Under the pieces are notes generated by a model that saw only the letters and a program-made list of their open reading frames with translations, was not told the origin of the DNA and did not search any database. This document shows, one piece after another, positions 32,165 to 40,048 of a stretch of 64,000 nucleotides of DNA (the stretch's first letter is position 1; each line of letters starts with the position of its first letter). Made by a program: the position numbers and the translations under genes. Origin of the DNA: Streptomyces atratus (GTDB taxonomy: Bacteria > Actinomycetota > Actinomycetes > Streptomycetales > Streptomycetaceae); assembly GCF_900119365.1 (NCBI RefSeq), contig NZ_FPJO01000009.1, positions 186,001-250,000 on the forward strand. Reading direction: 5' to 3'.

Positions 32165-33736
32165 ATGACGCAGACGCCCCCCGGCGCCGCCCCACGGCGC
32201 GGTGTGCTGTCCATCGACGAGGGCACCACCGGCACCCGGGCCGGAGTCGTCCTCGACTCCGGCGCCGCCCACGAGGTGTTCTACCGGTCGATCAAGGTCA
32301 GCCATCCGGACGACCTCTCGGTCGAGCAGGACCCGATGGAGATCTGGACCGCCACCGTCGAGGTGGCGCGCCGGGCCGTCGGCCGGGCCCGCGAGGAGGG
32401 CATCGAGATCACCGCGGTGGCGCTCTCCACCCAGCGGGCGACCGCGATGTTGTGGGACCGGGTGACCGGGCGGCCGCTGCTGCCCGCGGTGGTGTGGCAG
32501 GACCGGCGGTACGCGGCCGAGCTCACCGCGTACGAGACGGGGTGGGACGCCGCCCTGCTGGCCCGCCAGGGCCGGCCGGTCGGCGCCCGCGCTCCGTTCC
32601 TCTGGGCCGCCCGGCAGATCGCCGCGCACCCGGAGGCGGCCGCCGCGCACCGCGAGGGACGGCTGCTCTTCGGCACCGTCGACACCTGGCTGATCTGGCG
32701 GCTCACCGGCGGCGCCGTACACGCCACGACGCCGACGAACGCCGCCTCCACCGGCGGATATCTGCTGGAGCGGCACGCCTGGGATGAGGAGTGGATCGGC
32801 CACCTCGGCTTCCCCCTCGACCTGCTCCCGGAGCTCCGCTCCGACGACGCCGGATTCGGTACGACCGACCCGGCGGCCCTCGGGATCGCCGTCCCGCTGG
32901 CCGCCTCCATGGGCGACCAGCACGCCGCACTCGTCGCGCTCGGCGGCCTCGCCGCCGGGCAGGGCATGTGCGTGTACGGGACCGGCGCCTTCGTCGACGC
33001 GGCGACCGGCACCACGCCCGCCCTGCCCCGGCCGGACATCTCCGGGGTGCTCGCCCAGCCCGGCCGGCGGCAGGGCGACATCAGCCACTACAGCCTGGAG
33101 GCGTACACCTCCACGGCGGGTTCGGCGCTGCGCTGGCTCTGCGACGACCTGGGCCTGTTCGCATCGCCGAAGGAGCTCGGTGAGGAGGCGGGCCGGGTCC
33201 CCACCCGGCCGGGCCGCACCCCGCGTTTCGTCCCGGCGCTCGCCGGGGTCCGTACGCCGGTCTGGCACCCGGAGGCCACCGCCTCCCTCACCGGGCTCAC
33301 CCTCGCCACCACCCGCGCCGATCTCGCCCGCGCCGTCCTCGACGGGATCGCGCACTCGGTGTGCGACCTGATCGACGGGGTCGCCGACACCATGGGCACA
33401 CCGTTCACCCGGCTCCGGGTCGGCGGCGGTGTCTCCGGCAGCGACCCGCTGATGCGGATCCAGGCCGATCTGACCGGTCTGCCGCTGGAACGGGTATCCG
33501 ACTCCGCCACCGCCAGCCTGCGGGGCACCGCGTATCTCGCCGGTGTCGCCCAGGGCCTGTGGTCCTCGCTCGAAGAGGTCGTCGAGGCACAGCCGCTCGG
33601 CCGGATCTTCGAGCCCTCGATCACGGCGGCCGAGCGCACCGCGCAGCGGTCCGCCTGGCGCGACGTGCTCATCGCCCACCTGAACGACCCCGCCCTGCTC
33701 CCCCTGCGGGCCCCTGAACCTCCCACCCCCCACTGA
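32165..33736 (+). CDS. FGGY-family carbohydrate kinase, GlpK-like
   Basis: A 523-residue FGGY kinase. The phosphate-1 loop is LSIDEGTTGTRAGVVL, the catalytic base region is MGDQHAALVALGG (Asp and Gln as in GlpK), and the ATP part includes CVYGTGAFVDAATG and RVGGGVSGSDPLMRIQADL. The substrate loop NQRET of glycerol kinase reads TQRAT here, and the tyrosine region (PYFSATK in GlpK) is APFLWAARQI. These changes suggest a polyol other than glycerol. Two genes downstream are a GlpD-like dehydrogenase and an AGPS-like oxidase, consistent with a phosphorylate-then-oxidise route. Confidence 0.88.
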   Translation: MTQTPPGAAPRRGVLSIDEGTTGTRAGVVLDSGAAHEVFYRSIKVSHPDDLSVEQDPMEIWTATVEVARRAVGRAREEGIEITAVALSTQRATAMLWDRVTGRPLLPAVVWQDRRYAAELTAYETGWDAALLARQGRPVGARAPFLWAARQIAAHPEAAAAHREGRLLFGTVDTWLIWRLTGGAVHATTPTNAASTGGYLLERHAWDEEWIGHLGFPLDLLPELRSDDAGFGTTDPAALGIAVPLAASMGDQHAALVALGGLAAGQGMCVYGTGAFVDAATGTTPALPRPDISGVLAQPGRRQGDISHYSLEAYTSTAGSALRWLCDDLGLFASPKELGEEAGRVPTRPGRTPRFVPALAGVRTPVWHPEATASLTGLTLATTRADLARAVLDGIAHSVCDLIDGVADTMGTPFTRLRVGGGVSGSDPLMRIQADLTGLPLERVSDSATASLRGTAYLAGVAQGLWSSLEEVVEAQPLGRIFEPSITAAERTAQRSAWRDVLIAHLNDPALLPLRAPEPPTPH

Positions 33737-33810
33737 CGGCCCCCCGACCGTCACCCGGCGGCCGGTACCGACCACGCGGCCGCCGCACCGAAACACCAGG
33801 AGTTGATGTT

Positions 33811-35484
33811 GTGATCACCATGCCCGCCCGGAAGCCGCGGCGCAGCGCCGCGGCGACCCGCCGAACGCCCCTGCTGCTCGACCGGGCAGCCCTCAAGCGC
33901 CGGCTGGCCGACGACGCGTACGACGTACTCGTCATAGGCGGCGGCATCACCGGGGCGTACGCCGTGCTCGACGCGGCCTCGCGCGGGCTGCGCGCGGCGC
34001 TGGTCGAGAAGGACGACTTCGCCTCCGGTACGTCGTCGAAGTCCTCGAAGATGGTGCACGGCGGCCTGCGCTACATCGAGCAGGGCAACGTCAACCTGGT
34101 CCGCCACTCGCTCCTGGAGCGGCACCGCTTCCGCAAGAACGCCCCGCACCTGGTGCACCGACTGCCGTTCCTCTTCCCGATCCTGGAGAAGGAGGGAATC
34201 TTCGACGCCCGCCTCGCCAAGGGCTTCGAGGGGCTGCTGTGGACGTACGACCTGGTCGGCGGCTGGCGGATCGGCAAGCTGCACCAGCGGCTCACCGTCC
34301 CCGAGGTCCTCGCGCAGGCGCCGACGCTGCGCGCGGAGAACCTCAAGGGCGGGCTGATGTACTTCGACGCCCGTACCGATGACGCCCGGCTCGTGCTGAC
34401 CATCGTCCGGACCGCCGCGGCGCTCGGTGCGACGATCCTCAACGGTGCCCGGGCCGAGGGTCTGCTGATGCAGACGGGCAAGGTGGCCGGTGCCCGGGTC
34501 TCGGCGGACGGCGACACCCTCGACATCCGGGCGCGGGCCGTCGTCAACGCCACCGGCGTATGGACCGACGAGCTCGACGCGAAGGCGGACGACGGCCACA
34601 AGCCGCAGGTCAGGCCCGCCAAGGGCGTCCACATCGTGGTGCCGTGGGACAAGGTGCGGATCAACTGCACGGTCACCGTGCCGATCCCCGGCCGGGCTCG
34701 CCGCGCGACCTGCACCCGCTGGGGCAACAGCGTCGTGCTCGGCACCACCGACGAGGACTACCAGGGCTCCCCCGACGATGTGCACTGCACCCGGGAGGAG
34801 ATGGACTTCCTGCTGGAGGGCGCCAACACCGCCTTCGAGGGGAAGCTCACCCCGGACGACGTGGTCGGCTCCATCGGCGGTCTGCGCCCGCTGGTCGGCG
34901 GCAAGGAGGGCGCGACCCTCGACATGCGCCGCGACCACCACATCACCGTCGGCCGCACCGGCATGGTGACGGTGACCGGCGGCAAGCTGACCACCAGCCG
35001 GCACATGGGCGAACTCGTCATCGACAAGGTGATGACCGTCCTCGGCCGCAAGGGGAAGAGCCGCACCTCCGACCTCCCGCTGCTCGGCGGCGCCGGTTAC
35101 GACGCCGAGGCCGTCGCGGCCTCCGGCGGCATCGCCGCGCACCTCGGCGAGCGCTTCGGCACCGAGGCCCGGTTCGTCGGCGACCTGATCCAGGACGACC
35201 CGGCGCTGGCCGAGCCGATCGTCGCGGGACTCCCTCACACCAAGGCCGAGGTCGTCTACGCGGCCCGCGCCGAACTGGCCCGCTCGGTCGACGACGTGCT
35301 CTCCCGCCGGATGCGCGCCCGGCTGTTCGCCCGGGACGCGTCCGTCGACGCCGCCGGGGCCGTGGGCGCGATCCTCGGCCAGGAACTGAACCTCACTCAG
35401 GCCGAGGTGGAGCGTTCGGTCTCCGAGTACCTCGCAGCCGTCCGTCACGAAAAGTCCGTACTCCTCGAAGGGGCAGCAGCATGA
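33811..35484 (+). CDS. GlpD-like FAD-dependent polyol-phosphate dehydrogenase
   Basis: A 557-residue FAD enzyme of the glycerol-3-phosphate dehydrogenase family. It has the Rossmann motif VLVIGGGITGAYAVLDAASR, the substrate-side motif KMVHGGLRYIEQGN (Arg and Tyr that bind the phosphate side), GSIGGLRPLVGGK and VTVTGGKLTTSRHMGE (Arg and Lys/Thr of the same pocket). It is likely to oxidise a phosphorylated polyol at the membrane surface with electrons going to quinone. AGGAG lies 8 bases ahead of the GTG. The stop overlaps the next start (ATGA). Confidence 0.9.
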   Translation: MITMPARKPRRSAAATRRTPLLLDRAALKRRLADDAYDVLVIGGGITGAYAVLDAASRGLRAALVEKDDFASGTSSKSSKMVHGGLRYIEQGNVNLVRHSLLERHRFRKNAPHLVHRLPFLFPILEKEGIFDARLAKGFEGLLWTYDLVGGWRIGKLHQRLTVPEVLAQAPTLRAENLKGGLMYFDARTDDARLVLTIVRTAAALGATILNGARAEGLLMQTGKVAGARVSADGDTLDIRARAVVNATGVWTDELDAKADDGHKPQVRPAKGVHIVVPWDKVRINCTVTVPIPGRARRATCTRWGNSVVLGTTDEDYQGSPDDVHCTREEMDFLLEGANTAFEGKLTPDDVVGSIGGLRPLVGGKEGATLDMRRDHHITVGRTGMVTVTGGKLTTSRHMGELVIDKVMTVLGRKGKSRTSDLPLLGGAGYDAEAVAASGGIAAHLGERFGTEARFVGDLIQDDPALAEPIVAGLPHTKAEVVYAARAELARSVDDVLSRRMRARLFARDASVDAAGAVGAILGQELNLTQAEVERSVSEYLAAVRHEKSVLLEGAAA

Positions 35485-37034
35485 TCAGCCGTCAGACCAT
35501 CACCCACCCGTTCAACCGGGGCAACTACACGATCGGCGCCCCCAGCTTCGCCAAGTGGGCGCAGAGCACCCCGATCGGGGACGGCGAGGCCGCCCTCCAG
35601 GTGAACCCGGTCGAGGTGCCCGAGACCGTGATCGAGGCGCTGCGCGAGGCCGCGCACGCGGTGCACACCGCCCGCGAGGAGGTCGTCACCCGGACCCGTG
35701 ACTGGTGGGCCGGCTCGATGATCGGCGAGACCGAGGGCCGTCCCGCGACGCCGGACGCCGTGATCGTCGAGGCGGCCGACGCCGACCAGGTCGCGGCCGT
35801 GCTGCGGATCTGTCACGAGGCCGGCATCCCGGTCACCCCGTCCGCCGGCCGCTCCAATGTCACCGGCGCGGCGCTCCCCGTCTTCGGCGGAGTCGTCCTG
35901 GATGTCTGCGGACTGAACCGGATCACCGGCTTCGACGCCGAGTCCAACATCGTGGACGTCCAGGCCGGCATGTTCGGCGACCTCTTCGAGAAGCAGCTCC
36001 AGGAGGAGTACGGCGTCACCACCGGCCACTGGCCGTCCGCGTTCGCCGTCTCGACGGTCGGCGGCTGGATCGCCTGCCGCGGCGCCGGTCAGCTCTCCAC
36101 CCGGTACGGCAAGATCGAGGACATGGTCGTCGGCGTGGACGTGGTGCACGCCGACGGCACCCGGGCCACGTACGGCGACTACGCGCGCGCCGCGGTCGGC
36201 CCGGACCTGCGCCAGCTGTTCGTCGGCTCCGAGGGCACCCTCGGTGTCATCGTCTCGGCCCGGCTGCGGGTCCACCCGCTGCCGGAGTACGCCAACGCCG
36301 TGGCGTACGGCTTCAAGACCTTCGCGGAGGGCCTGGACGCCTGCCGCAGGATCATGCAGCGCGGTGCGACCCCGGCCGTGCTTCGCCTGTACGACACCCT
36401 GGAGTCGGGCACCCACTTCGGCCACCCGGAGACCAACCTGCTGCTCGTCGCCGACGAGGGCGACCCGGCCATCGTCGACGCCTCGATCAAGGTGGCGGCC
36501 GAGGTCTGCGAGGAGTACGGCCCCGAGCTGGACAGCAAGGCGGTCTTCGAGCGCTGGCTCGACGAGCGGATGCTGGTCGGCAAGTCCGCCGACGGTTTCA
36601 AGCCCGGCCCCGGCTTCGTCGCCGACACCCTGGAGATGGCCGCGTCCTGGACCGACCTCCCGGTGATCTACGACGAGGTGGTCGCCGCGATCCAGTCGGT
36701 GCCCGGCACCCTGGCGGCCTCGGCCCACCAGTCCCACGCGTACACCGACGGTGCCTGCGTCTACTTCTCGCTGCGCGGCGACGTGGCTCCCGAGTCGCGC
36801 CGCGACTGGTACCGCTCGGTGTGGGACGCCGCCAACGCCGTACTGATCAAGCACGCCGCGGCGCTCAGCCACCACCACGGCTGCGGTCTGCTGCGCGGCC
36901 CCTACCTGGAGGAATCCCTCGGGGCGGGCTTCGCGACCTTCGTCGCGGTGAAGAAGGCCCTGGACCCGGCCGGCATTCTCAACCCTGGCAAACTGGGCCT
37001 TCCCAGCCGATTCGGTACGTCTCCGCTGAGCTGA
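35481..37034 (+). CDS. FAD-binding (AGPS-like) oxidase
   Basis: A 517-residue flavoprotein of the FAD_binding_4 / FAD-oxidase C-terminal family. The FAD loop reads SAGRSNVTGAALPVFGGVVL (about residue 128), followed by GHWPSAFAVSTVGGWIACRG and VGSEGTLGVIVSARLRVHPL. The C-terminus carries SHAYTDGACVYFSLRG and ALSHHHGCGLLRGPYLE, resembling alkyl-dihydroxyacetone-phosphate synthase. AGPS-type members act on phosphorylated C3 compounds, which fits the GlpD-like partner. Its ATG overlaps that gene's stop, so the two are translationally coupled. Reaction not established. Confidence 0.85.
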   Translation: MISRQTITHPFNRGNYTIGAPSFAKWAQSTPIGDGEAALQVNPVEVPETVIEALREAAHAVHTAREEVVTRTRDWWAGSMIGETEGRPATPDAVIVEAADADQVAAVLRICHEAGIPVTPSAGRSNVTGAALPVFGGVVLDVCGLNRITGFDAESNIVDVQAGMFGDLFEKQLQEEYGVTTGHWPSAFAVSTVGGWIACRGAGQLSTRYGKIEDMVVGVDVVHADGTRATYGDYARAAVGPDLRQLFVGSEGTLGVIVSARLRVHPLPEYANAVAYGFKTFAEGLDACRRIMQRGATPAVLRLYDTLESGTHFGHPETNLLLVADEGDPAIVDASIKVAAEVCEEYGPELDSKAVFERWLDERMLVGKSADGFKPGPGFVADTLEMAASWTDLPVIYDEVVAAIQSVPGTLAASAHQSHAYTDGACVYFSLRGDVAPESRRDWYRSVWDAANAVLIKHAAALSHHHGCGLLRGPYLEESLGAGFATFVAVKKALDPAGILNPGKLGLPSRFGTSPLS

Positions 37035-37085
37035 CGCCAGGCCTCAGCAGCCACGAACCCCTCCCTCCCCAGGCAGGCCCTTGCC

Positions 37086-37745
37086 ATGACCCCTTCCCCC
37101 TCCCGGTCCGGTGCCCCGCTCGACCCCCGGCTCACCGCGGCGTTCGCCGAGGTGCCGGTCGTCGCGTCGGTCGTCGGCACCCAGCCGCTGCGGCAGTTCC
37201 TGACCGCGCCGGCCAAGGTGTGCATCCTCGCCTCGTTCGCGGTGGGGCAGCTGCCCCAGGTCGTGCCGGCGCTGGGCCGGGCGGGGAAGACCGTGTTCGT
37301 GAACGTGGACAGCAGCCCCGGTCTGGCTCAGGACCGGGGCGCGCTGGAGTTCATCAAGAACATGGGCGCGCACGGCGTGGTCAGCACCCGGCTCTCCCTC
37401 ATAGAGAAGGGCCGCCCGCTCGGCCTGCTGACGATGATGAAGGTGTTCGTCACCGACCGGTCCAATCTGCGCCGCTCCACGGACGCGATCTCGCGCGGGG
37501 CGCCGGACCTGGTCGAGATCATGCCCGCCCCGATCATCGGACGGATGAGCGCGCAGGCACAGCGCGCCATGTCCCCGTCGGTGGCCGCGGGCTTCGTGGA
37601 GAGCCCCGCGGACGTCGCGCTGGCGCTGGCCCTCGGGTCGGCCGCCGCCGCCACGTCCGACCCCCGCCTCTGGAATCTGCGCCGGGACCAGCTGCCGCCG
37701 GTCCCGCCCGCCGCCCTGAAGAGGCCCGCCCCACCCCAGGAGTAA
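37086..37745 (+). CDS. GlpP-family TIM-barrel protein
   Basis: A 219-residue protein resembling the Bacillus glycerol-3-phosphate-responsive antiterminator GlpP: VCILASFAVGQLPQVVPALG, GKTVFVNVDSSPGLAQDRGA, HGVVSTRLSLIEKG, VFVTDRSNLRRSTD and PDLVEIMPAPIIGRM match its block order, ending ATSDPRLWNLRR. It can bind a phosphorylated C3-type ligand. In an actinobacterium it could be a regulator or an enzyme of the pathway. It lies between the AGPS-like oxidase and the ABM gene, transcribed with them. Confidence 0.85.
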   Translation: MTPSPSRSGAPLDPRLTAAFAEVPVVASVVGTQPLRQFLTAPAKVCILASFAVGQLPQVVPALGRAGKTVFVNVDSSPGLAQDRGALEFIKNMGAHGVVSTRLSLIEKGRPLGLLTMMKVFVTDRSNLRRSTDAISRGAPDLVEIMPAPIIGRMSAQAQRAMSPSVAAGFVESPADVALALALGSAAAATSDPRLWNLRRDQLPPVPPAALKRPAPPQE

Positions 37746-37750
37746 CCCCC

Positions 37751-38053
37751 ATGACGTATGTGGTCGTAGCCCGCTACCGCACCAGGGCCGGTGAGGAGAA
37801 CACCGTCCTGCCCCTGCTCGACACGATGGCCGCCGCCTCCCGCGAGGAGCCCGGCAACCTCGCCTACCGGGTCCACCAGGGCACCGAGGACCCGCGCGCG
37901 ATCGTGCTGTACGAGGAGTACGCCTCCGAGGCCGACTTCACCGCGCACTGCGCCACCCCGCACTTCCAGGAGATCGTGCTCGGCAAGGTCGTGCCGCTGC
38001 TGGAGAGCCGGGACGTGCTGCGCTGCGCCCCGCGTGCGGAGGTGGCGGCGTGA
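37751..38053 (+). CDS. Antibiotic-biosynthesis-monooxygenase-fold (ABM) protein
   Basis: A 100-residue dimeric alpha/beta barrel: YVVVARYRTRAGEENTVLPL, REEPGNLAYRVHQGTEDPRA and YEEYASEADFTAHCATPHF, the pattern of ABM/YgiN-type quinol monooxygenases and of LsrG, an isomerase acting on a phosphorylated autoinducer together with an FGGY kinase. That pairing is also present here, but a shared fold does not show a shared reaction. It starts five bases after the GlpP-like stop and its end overlaps the alcohol dehydrogenase start by four bases. Confidence 0.82.
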   Translation: MTYVVVARYRTRAGEENTVLPLLDTMAAASREEPGNLAYRVHQGTEDPRAIVLYEEYASEADFTAHCATPHFQEIVLGKVVPLLESRDVLRCAPRAEVAA

Positions 38054-39189
38054 AGACCCGCGCGGTGGTGCTGCGCGGGACATCGACGGCCCGCCCGTAC
38101 TCCGACACCCGTCCGGTCGAGGTGGAGGAGCTGGAGCTGGGCGCCCCGCGCGAGGGCGAGGTGCTGGTCCGGATCGCGGCCGCCTCGCTCTGCCACTCGG
38201 ACCTCTCGGTGGTCAACGGCGACCGGGTCCGCCCGCTGCCGATGGCGCTGGGCCACGAGGCGGTGGGCGTCGTCCAGGACACCGGACCGGGCGTCGGCCG
38301 GGTCTCCCCCGGCGACCACGTGGCGCTGGTCTTCGTGCCGAGCTGCGGTTTCTGCGGCGACTGCGCGGCAGGTCGGCCGGCCCTGTGCGCACAGGCCGCG
38401 GCGGCCAACGGTTCGGGGGCGCTGCTGCACGGCCCGTCGCTGCTGACCGACGCCGCCGGTAACCCGGTCCACCACCAGTTGGGTGTCTCCGCGTTCTCCG
38501 AACACGCGGTGCTGGCCCAGGAGTCGGTGGTCCCGATCCCCAAGGACGTCCCGTTCACCGTGGCGTCGATGTTCGGCTGCGCGGTGCTGACGGGCGCGGG
38601 CGCGGTGATCAACACGGCGGCCCTGCGTCCGGGGCAGTCGACGGTGGTCTACGGCCTGGGCGGGGTGGGCCTCTCCGCGGTGCTGGGCGCCCGCGCCGCG
38701 GGGGCGTATCCGATCATCGCGGTCGACCCGGTCCAGGAGAAGCGCGAACTGGCCCTCCGGCTGGGTGCGACGCACGCCTACGCCCCCGATGAAGCCGCGC
38801 GGCAGATCCGTGAACTCACCTCCGGCGGAGCCGAGTCGGCGGTGGAGGCGGTGGGCAGCCCGAAGGTGATGGCGCAGTGTCTGTCGGCCGTGGCGCGGGG
38901 CGGCAAGGTCGTCTCGGTGGGCCTGCCCGCGCCGGACCGGGTGCTGGAGGTGCCGGCCCTGGCCTTCGCGGGCGAGGGCAAGTCGCTGCTGGGCTCGTAC
39001 ATGGGTGACGCGGTGCCGCGCCGCGACATCCCGAGGTTCCTGGACCTGTGGCGGGCGGGCCTGATGCCGGTGGAGCAGATGCACACGGGCACGCTGCCGC
39101 TGAGCGACATCAACGTGGCGATGGAGGAGCTGGCTTCGGGCCGGGCGATCCGTCAGGTCATCGACACCTCGGGGATGCTGAGCGCCTGA
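38050..39189 (+). CDS. Zinc-dependent alcohol dehydrogenase
   Basis: A 379-residue MDR-family dehydrogenase. The catalytic zinc ligands are Cys in SLCHSDLSVV and His in GHEAVGVV; the structural zinc site is CGFCGDCAAGRPALC. The NAD(P) motif is VVYGLGGVGLSAVLGARAA. It oxidises or reduces an alcohol/aldehyde in the same pathway. The GTG start lies in the four-base overlap with the ABM gene (GTGA), so translation is coupled. It is the last gene of the operon; a perfect 11-base-pair hairpin follows. Confidence 0.92.
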   Translation: MKTRAVVLRGTSTARPYSDTRPVEVEELELGAPREGEVLVRIAAASLCHSDLSVVNGDRVRPLPMALGHEAVGVVQDTGPGVGRVSPGDHVALVFVPSCGFCGDCAAGRPALCAQAAAANGSGALLHGPSLLTDAAGNPVHHQLGVSAFSEHAVLAQESVVPIPKDVPFTVASMFGCAVLTGAGAVINTAALRPGQSTVVYGLGGVGLSAVLGARAAGAYPIIAVDPVQEKRELALRLGATHAYAPDEAARQIRELTSGGAESAVEAVGSPKVMAQCLSAVARGGKVVSVGLPAPDRVLEVPALAFAGEGKSLLGSYMGDAVPRRDIPRFLDLWRAGLMPVEQMHTGTLPLSDINVAMEELASGRAIRQVIDTSGMLSA

Positions 39190-39212
39190 CGCCGGAGCCG
39201 TGGCCCGGTCGG

Positions 39213-39243
39213 CGGCGCCCCCTGCTTGTCCGAGGGGGCGCCG
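39213..39243. terminator. 11-bp hairpin, end of the polyol operon
   Basis: CGGCGCCCCCT pairs perfectly with AGGGGGCGCCG around a 9-base loop. It lies between the convergent alcohol dehydrogenase and SnoaL-like genes and could end both transcripts. Confidence 0.7.
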
Positions 39244-39257
39244 TCGACCGTCGGCCA

Positions 39258-39689
39258 TCAGCTGTCCGCCTCCTCGGTCTCCGGTGCGGCCGCGGGCGAG
39301 AAGTGCAGGATGATCTTGCGTCGGCTGATGCGCCATCCCCGCTCGCCGCGCACGATCACATCCTCGTAGGTCACGCTTCCGCACTCGCCGTCCGGGCCGG
39401 CGCCGATCCCCTTGGACCGCCCGTGCACCCGGCCTTCCCCGGCCTCGGTGAGGACGATGTTGGTGACATGGTGGCCGACGGGCGCACCCGGCTTGCCCGC
39501 CCGCGCCCGTGCCATGTCCCGGAAGGCGGCCAGCCCGTGCAGCTCTCCGTGCCCGAGGTTCGAGGTTTCGTAGACGATGTCTTCGGTGAACAGCTCGTCC
39601 AGCCGGTCCATTTCGTCGTTGTCGACCAAGTGCCCGTGCAGGGCGAGCAGTTCGGAGATGTCCAGACGGTCCTCGACACTGAGCGTCAT
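39258..39689 (-). CDS. SnoaL/NTF2-like nuclear-transport-fold protein
   Basis: A 143-residue NTF2-like protein: SVEDRLDISELLALHGHLVD, NDEMDRLDELFTEDIVYETS, GHHVTNIVLTEAGEGRVHGR and the final strand ERGWRISRRKIILHFSP. The family includes cyclases, dehydratases and isomerases and has no fixed catalytic motif. GAAAGGA lies about 7 bases ahead of the ATG. It is convergent with the polyol operon and may be regulated through the palindrome upstream. Confidence 0.88.
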   Translation of the reverse strand: MTLSVEDRLDISELLALHGHLVDNDEMDRLDELFTEDIVYETSNLGHGELHGLAAFRDMARARAGKPGAPVGHHVTNIVLTEAGEGRVHGRSKGIGAGPDGECGSVTYEDVIVRGERGWRISRRKIILHFSPAAAPETEEADS

Positions 39690-39730
39690 CGCCGGTCCTT
39701 TCGTGAGATCTCGCGATGGTGCGGCAGTTA

Positions 39731-39750
39731 TACGGGGAGAGCTCCCCGTA
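39731..39750. promoter_or_regulatory. 20-base palindrome, probable operator of the SnoaL-like gene
   Basis: TACGGGGAGAGCTCCCCGTA has perfect 9-base arms around two bases. It starts 42 bases upstream of the SnoaL-like start codon (minus strand), a typical distance for a repressor site. Confidence 0.5.
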
Positions 39751-39795
39751 CGACCCGGCACAGCACCGGTCACACACCGTCGAGGCCCGGGGAGT

Positions 39796-39965
39796 TCATC
39801 CCGCTGGAGCAACCGCGCGACGGTCGTAGCGAAGCAGCACGACCCCGTTGTCGGTCTAGGCCGAGCCGCATGAAGGTCGCGGCGAGATCGGCGCCCCCGA
39901 GACACAGGTCCCCGCCGGGCTGCGCCTTCAGCGCCCACAGCACGGCACAGCGCGACGCGACGCGA
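39796..39965 (-). pseudogene. Dihydrofolate-reductase-like (RibD C-terminal) relic
   Basis: One frame reads AVLWALKAQPGGDLCLGGAD then LAATFMRLGL, typical of the RibD C-terminal / DHFR-like family (..GGDL.LGGA.LA..F..LGL). After a deletion the C-terminal end DNGVVLLRYDRRAVAPAG-stop follows in another frame. Between them about 40 codons are lost, and there is no start. Short scar with no function. Confidence 0.65.
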
Positions 39966-40048
39966 CGCGGCAGGACCGGCATACGGTGATTCCATCGAGC
40001 GGCATCGCTGCGGCCGGTGCGTCCCCACGGCCCGGAAAGAGGTTCAGC

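Noticed and set aside
37751..38053. An antibiotic biosynthesis gene.
   Set aside because: The ABM fold name is historical; the protein sits in a catabolic operon and no biosynthetic genes surround it.
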